A stretch of DNA of 64,000 nt from positions 5,456,001-5,520,000 of the forward strand of contig NZ_CP132339.1 of NCBI RefSeq assembly GCF_030944405.1, in the 5' to 3' direction. The position numbers and the translations under genes are program-made. The notes beneath the pieces are model-generated. The model had not been told where the DNA came from, searched no databases, and saw only the letters and a list, made by a program, of their open reading frames with translations. Within the stretch, counting starts at the first letter, position 1. Each line of letters starts with the position of its first letter. Source of the DNA: Janthinobacterium sp. J1-1. GTDB lineage: Bacteria; Pseudomonadota; Gammaproteobacteria; Burkholderiales; Burkholderiaceae_D. This document shows, piece after piece, positions 63,824-64,000 of this stretch.

Positions 63824-64000
63824 ATGGCCGATTTTGAAATCCGCAAGGAATGCCCGCCGCAGCTGTGCGACTGCGAACGCGAACGGCTGCTGGGCGGCGA
63901 GCAAGCCGAGCTGGCCATCCTGCGCCTGAACCTGACGGAAGAAAAGCGCCTGCTCGCGCATATAGAAACCATCGCCACGTACGAACAGCTGAAAAAACTG
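63824..64000 (+). CDS. Unrecognised protein, 5' part only
   Basis: A frame running off the window's end (59 codons visible). It starts at 63824 with AGGAAG upstream. The sequence has a cysteine cluster (ECPPQLCDCERERLLGGEQA) and a charged helical tail (LRLNLTEEKRLLAHIETIAT). I cannot name a family. It is divergent from the TrpF-like gene. Confidence 0.6.
   Translation, partial: MADFEIRKECPPQLCDCERERLLGGEQAELAILRLNLTEEKRLLAHIETIATYEQLKKL

Overview
The window is GC-rich, densely coded betaproteobacterial chromosome. Gene content (UbiUVT, Pls/PosA-type synthetase, PHB phasin, class III RNR, maltodextrin locus) and protein style suggest the Oxalobacteraceae (Janthinobacterium, Massilia, Duganella and relatives). 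That placement is an inference from gene content, since no rRNA is present. No tRNA, rRNA, CRISPR array, transposase or integrase was seen.

Layout. 1-3.3 kb: end of an FMN-dependent monooxygenase plus a sulfonate-type ABC importer, closed by a strong terminator. 3.4-15.8 kb: housekeeping and small accessory genes: a B3-like metallo-beta-lactamase with altered zinc ligands, a META lipoprotein, serine acetyltransferase, a Bcr/CflA pump, an AhpD-like protein divergent from a MocR regulator, an orphan barstar and a DUF4303-like protein, TrxC, a LysE/ArgO exporter with ArgP, an esterase and a phasin. 15.8-23.7 kb: exported beta-propeller and creatininase, a chemoreceptor, a patatin-like protein with an atypical active site, and a LysR/MFS pair. 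23.8-35.9 kb: a maltose/maltodextrin regulon (lamB, LacI regulator, GH13 glucosidase, malK, malE, malF, malG, exported amylase, PfkB kinase). Five identical-core palindromic operators sit at its two promoters. 36-37.3 kb: metY.

37.4-45.2 kb (minus strand) is the most unusual region. It is a seven-gene, translationally coupled operon: MoxR AAA+ ATPase, two unrecognised proteins, an HEIGH-metallopeptidase/VWA fusion, another unrecognised protein, a PaaK-like adenylating enzyme and a bifunctional NadR. It looks like a MoxR-VWA chaperone or conflict-type module joined to adenylate and NAD chemistry, and I know of no described system with this composition.

45.3-50.7 kb: a DUF1906 protein and a TolC/HlyD/two-permease exporter operon with no ATPase gene. 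51-57.2 kb: an anaerobiosis block, with O2-independent ubiquinone synthesis (ubiU, ubiV, ubiT) and a class III ribonucleotide reductase whose glycyl-radical domain is a separate 65-residue protein, followed by nrdG. 57.3-61.9 kb: a 1348-residue Pls/PosA-like synthetase overlapping its phosphopantetheinyl transferase. The adenylation pocket suggests a basic amino acid, hence possibly a cationic homopolymer. 62-64 kb: LysR regulator, TrpF-like protein and a truncated unknown gene.

Repeated palindromic (REP-like) elements lie at 7.1, 30.9 and 37.4 kb. A long imperfect hairpin lies between ubiU and ubiV.
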